64,000 nucleotides of DNA from Annona cherimola (taxonomy: Eukaryota > Streptophyta > Magnoliopsida > Magnoliales > Annonaceae), in NCBI GenBank assembly GCA_030490835.1, contig CM059973.1:50410008-50474007 (forward strand), given 5' to 3'. A program made the translations under genes and the position numbers. The first letter of the stretch is position 1; every line of letters starts with the position of its first letter. Of this stretch, positions 60,793 through 64,000 are shown piece after piece. The notes under the pieces were generated by a model that saw nothing but the letters and a program-made list of their open reading frames with translations, searched no databases and was not told where the DNA came from.

Positions 60793-61160
60793 CTGTCACG
60801 AATAGGTAGATAGCAAGACACGACCTCCAAAAATGCACGCCGGATAGCAAGAGGAAGTAACAACAAAAAGGATCACGGTCTCAGGGAAGAAGTAAGCGGG
60901 GAGCAGATGCAGGATACGACAAGAACAGCCGCTGGAGAAGACGGAGACGTCAGGTTGACTGCAAAGATGCCGGAGAAGACACCAGAGAAACCGGAGACGC
61001 GCGGCTTGGGATTCCTGTCGTGCCGTGCTGTTTGGGATTCTTGCAGTGAACTGGTAACGGCTTGAGCTCAGTGAAAACGACTTTTCTACAAGCACAAATG
61101 TCATTGCAGTTGATAACTAACGTCCGTGGCTTCTCATGCTGACGGTATGGGTACACGAGT
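60793..61160 (-). other. Candidate non-coding first exon with splice donor
   Basis: A GC-richer minus-strand segment ends in GTGACAG followed by GTAAGC (60787-60792), a strong donor. Short ORFs inside are not convincing. It could be the 5' exon of a minus-strand gene leading towards 59990; unproven. Confidence 0.25.
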
Positions 61161-61314
61161 AATTACAGGTAAAATTCATGTGTCTAAAACAAATATTTCA
61201 AAATCGTTGAACAATTGTAGAAATTTCGACTAAAATATGTAGGAGAATTAATTTGAAAATTCTCCTAAAATCTAAAGGAGTGCCATTGTCATTAAGATAA
61301 AAGGGACGGGCGGC

Positions 61315-61629
61315 ATGGCCACTGCAGCAGTAGTAGATATGGAGATTGAGCAGAGAGAAGTTTTGGAGGTGGGGCGATATCCTGGGCTTGAAGTCGGCCC
61401 ATGTCAGAGCTGGAGTAATGGTGCTATTTCTCCGTTTTATTCTTACTTTATTTTCGTCTTATCACGCGAATTCTTACTTTTTGAAATTTTCAACGTCTTT
61501 CCATTTACACCGAGTCCACCGAGGACCTTTCCGACTTCCGCATGTACACAAATAGGGGTGCAACTTGGGCCGGGGTTCAGCCCAAACCTGGCCCGCCGAA
61601 CCCCAATCAGAAGCAGTGTTAAAATTTAG
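61315..61629 (+). CDS. Hypothetical short ORF
   Basis: An ATG in a good plant context (ggcATGGcc) opens 104 codons: MATAAVVDMEIEQREVLEVGR, then a hydrophobic patch. The second half overlaps a dispersed 'ggcccgaacc' repeat, so at most the first 40 residues could be genuine (a first exon). No family recognised. Confidence 0.15.
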   Translation: MATAAVVDMEIEQREVLEVGRYPGLEVGPCQSWSNGAISPFYSYFIFVLSREFLLFEIFNVFPFTPSPPRTFPTSACTQIGVQLGPGFSPNLARRTPIRSSVKI

Positions 61630-61725
61630 CTTTTTACGGCCCGAACCTAGACCGAATTCTAACAGCTCTCGGTTTCGGGTTCAGGCAAGCCCTAACCCTG
61701 CAAGCTCGAACCCGAAATTCTATTT
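61545..61725. repeat. GGCCCGAACC-type dispersed repeat
   Basis: Sequence 'aggggtgcaacttgggccgggg', 'ggcccgccgaacc', 'ggcccgaaccta', 'gggttcaggcaagccc', 'gctcgaacccg' has the wording common at ends of plant hAT-like non-autonomous elements. The second terminus was not found. Confidence 0.3.
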
Positions 61726-62537
61726 ACATAAAATATAGATTTATTATTATTATAATAATATATCAATATCTCATACCTATTCATTTCAAAGCTGCAGGTG
61801 TCAGAGGACAACTTTCTTCGGCATCAGAGTATAGCTTTCTTTTGCTTTTCAATTTTGACTTTGAGCATTTGAGTTTGCCTGCCCTTTCCAGGCTTCAACT
61901 TTGCCCATTTCTTCCAGCTTTCTTCTCGCTCGGAGACTCGGTCCCTCGGAAGCATGAAATCCCGTTTGCTGAACCAGTGATCCCATCGCGCACGCGATCT
62001 CGATTCCCGTCCGAAGAGGCGAAGACCGATCCCTCCAGTAGTCCAGTCTTTCTTCTCCAGCACGCCTCTACCGACTGCTCCCTCCCGTTGTGCTTCCCTG
62101 CATCCCGTTGTCCGGCCTGTCCCTGACGTCGGCAGCTCCAGCAGCACCACGCCACCACCGCAGCACTTGATCCCTTCGAAAATCAATCTCCCGCAGCCCG
62201 CTGCAACGTCCTCCAGCAGCACCATCCCGGCACGTGCTTGAGTAGCCCCGGGTGAGCTAGCCTTGAAAGCCCGAAATCCGACACCTTAGTCCTTTGCGTT
62301 GAGCGGCTTGAGCTACCTTAGTCCACCACTGGTAACAATTCTGTCCTTAATATGTTTTTAGAAAAAATCCTTGCTTATTATTTAATATATAAATTAATAG
62401 TACCATGATTAATTATTGAAAGCTGGTTCAATGAAAACCATATTTGAAAATGAGAGCAGAAAAAAAGGAGAAAAATGTATGCAATGTGATTATATATAGG
62501 TAGAATGAATTTTTAGAAATAAACAAATGAAAACAGT
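61726..62537. other. Intergenic, no supported gene
   Basis: A GC-richer stretch (61850-62330) has overlapping open frames on both strands (61842-62126 plus, 61824-62225 minus) but no domain or start context that favours either. AT-rich after 62340. Confidence 0.4.
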
Positions 62538-64000
62538 TGTTGGTCCCGAGTTGATGGCTAAACCCAAGAGGGGAGGGGTGAATTGGGTTCTTTAAAATTT
62601 CTTTGGTAAACGCAAAGATCTTAACCCCTTGAAAAAATTAATCCCCTTTTCAAGCGAATGGAGAGCAAATAAGATAAAGCAGTAATAATAAGTAGAACAC
62701 AAGATTTATAGTGGTTCGGGCAAACCTTCCCTACTCCACTCTTCCAAGCTCACACTCCGTTGTGACTTGGGTTCCACTATGTATTCCAAGAATACACTTA
62801 GAGTCACCGCTCTCTTCTAGATTCAAAGCTCTAGGGGGCATACACAACTAGAGCCACTTGCTCTCTTCTAGATTCAAAGCTCTAGGGGGCATATACAACT
62901 AGAGCCACTTGCTCTCTTCTAGATTCAAAGCTCTAGGGGGCATATACAACTAGAGCCACTTGCTCTCTTCTAGATTCAAAGCTCTAGGGGGCATATACAA
63001 CTACTTGCACAAGTAGGTGATGAGTCTCACTCCAATCACACCCTACTTTGCATACACTTGATCTTAGCTACCCAAGCTAAATCAAGGTTTATACAACCAA
63101 ATAAAGAAATGAATAAAAACTACACTTTACAGATTTGTGTAGGCAGTTTTGAGCTCGAGGAAGAAATCAAAAGTAGCTTGTATGATGATTGTTGAAGCAA
63201 CTTGCAGTTTGAAGCTCTTTCTTCCTTTGAAACACTCAAGTATGAAGAAAAGGTATTTGAAAATCTTTCTTGCACTTCTTTTCTCTCTTTGATCTTTAGA
63301 GTAGTGTCTCTTGTTTTTTTTTCTCACGTTCATTTGAATGTCCTTTTATAGATAGAGGAAAATATGAACGTTGTAGAAGTGGTTGGCGTGCAATAAATGA
63401 ACTCCAACGTTCGAAAATTTGACCGTTATTTTCCAAGTCTAAGATGAAGTCGACTTGGCCTGCGACTTGGCTTCCAAGTCGCACATGGAGTCGACTTGGC
63501 CTGCGACTTGGGTTCTTCAGAAACTCAAGTCTGAGACTTGGGTCGACTTGGCTTTCAGACTTCAACTCAAGTCGATCCTGAAGTCGACTTGGGTTGCGAC
63601 TTGGCTTGGTCTATTGCAGAAACGCCTTGATCTTCTTGAAATGTCTTGAATCTTGCAAATCATTTGAAAGCTTTGAGTTCTTGCTTTGCTTTTGGACTCA
63701 CTTGGTCATCATGTCTTGAATTTTACTCCATTTGGAAACTAGCTTGAAGATTTACTTTGAGCTTGATAGACTTGATTTGAATGTAGAACATGATTCTTAA
63801 CTTTGAAATTGACTCATTTGTTTTTCATCTTGATTCCTTGGACTTGAATGATAAATCCTCTTGAATATCTTTAAAACTGTATCTTTGAAAGTTTGAACAT
63901 CTCAAGTCGTGGATGGAGTCGACCTGGCCTGCGACTTCACCCAAGTCGCACCTGGAGTCGACTTCGTTTGCGACTTCGTTATGTTCGTTTCCACTTTTCA
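62538..64000 (-). mobile_element. Copia-1 family LTR, incomplete at window end
   Basis: It starts TGTTGGTCCC at 62538 (preceding 5-mer ACAGT) and is collinear with the 43024-44956 solo LTR: four tandem 50 bp units (62797-63002) and hairpin arrays at about 63440-63606 and 63904 onwards. Whether it is solo or part of a full element lies beyond the window. Confidence 0.88.

Overview
This is nuclear DNA of a flowering plant with a repeat-rich genome. The evidence is nested LTR retrotransposons of plant Copia and chromovirus-type Gypsy families, MITEs, a telo-box promoter and one multi-exon plant gene with short GT-AG introns plus one apparent AT-AC intron. No bacterial, organellar or tRNA/rRNA gene was seen. 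The one clearly intact gene is a BOP1 (ribosome biogenesis WD40 protein) homologue, 46155-55722 on the plus strand. I could trace it exon by exon: 18 exons, 740 codons, no frame break.

Layout. 1-1469: antisense end of a large Gypsy-type LTR. 1470-13260: degenerate plus-strand chromovirus DNA arranged pol end - LTR - gag - pol - LTR - gag fragment, carrying two PIF/Harbinger-like MITEs (3065-3353, 7005-7273) and a 1.4 kb TG..CA solo-LTR-like insert (10732-12135). 13270-33300: an old minus-strand Copia element (Copia-3), split at 15227/31120 by an antisense Gypsy LTR. That LTR is itself split by a nearly complete minus-strand Copia element (Copia-1, 15567-24108, two LTRs of about 1.6 kb, PBS and PPT visible) and by a 4.0 kb solo LTR (25335-29340, perfect ATACA target duplication). 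34385-35030: another antisense Gypsy LTR piece. 35031-45938: a second minus-strand element of the Copia-1 family (Copia-2). It has a 3' LTR, an extra ORF region in the env-like position and a broken pol. A 1.93 kb solo LTR sits in its gag with perfect GTTAC duplications. Its gag is cut off where the BOP1 promoter begins. 55.7-62.5 kb: mostly non-coding, with a PPR-like pseudogene fragment and weak gene fragments. 62538-64000: start of another LTR of the Copia-1 family, running off the window.

Most notable: (1) intron 14 of BOP1 has all the marks of a U12-type AT-AC intron; (2) BOP1 carries a tandem duplication of the end of exon 4 with its splice donor, and two similar acidic symmetric exons; (3) the Copia-1 family LTRs hold arrays of AAGTCGCA..GTCGAC..TGCGACTT hairpin units whose copy number changed between sister LTRs; (4) two diverged copies of that family share a stop codon and +1 frame change between the gag zinc-knuckle region and the protease; (5) the BOP1 promoter abuts a truncated retrotransposon.

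All alignments were made by eye. Percentages and boundaries of old elements are approximate.
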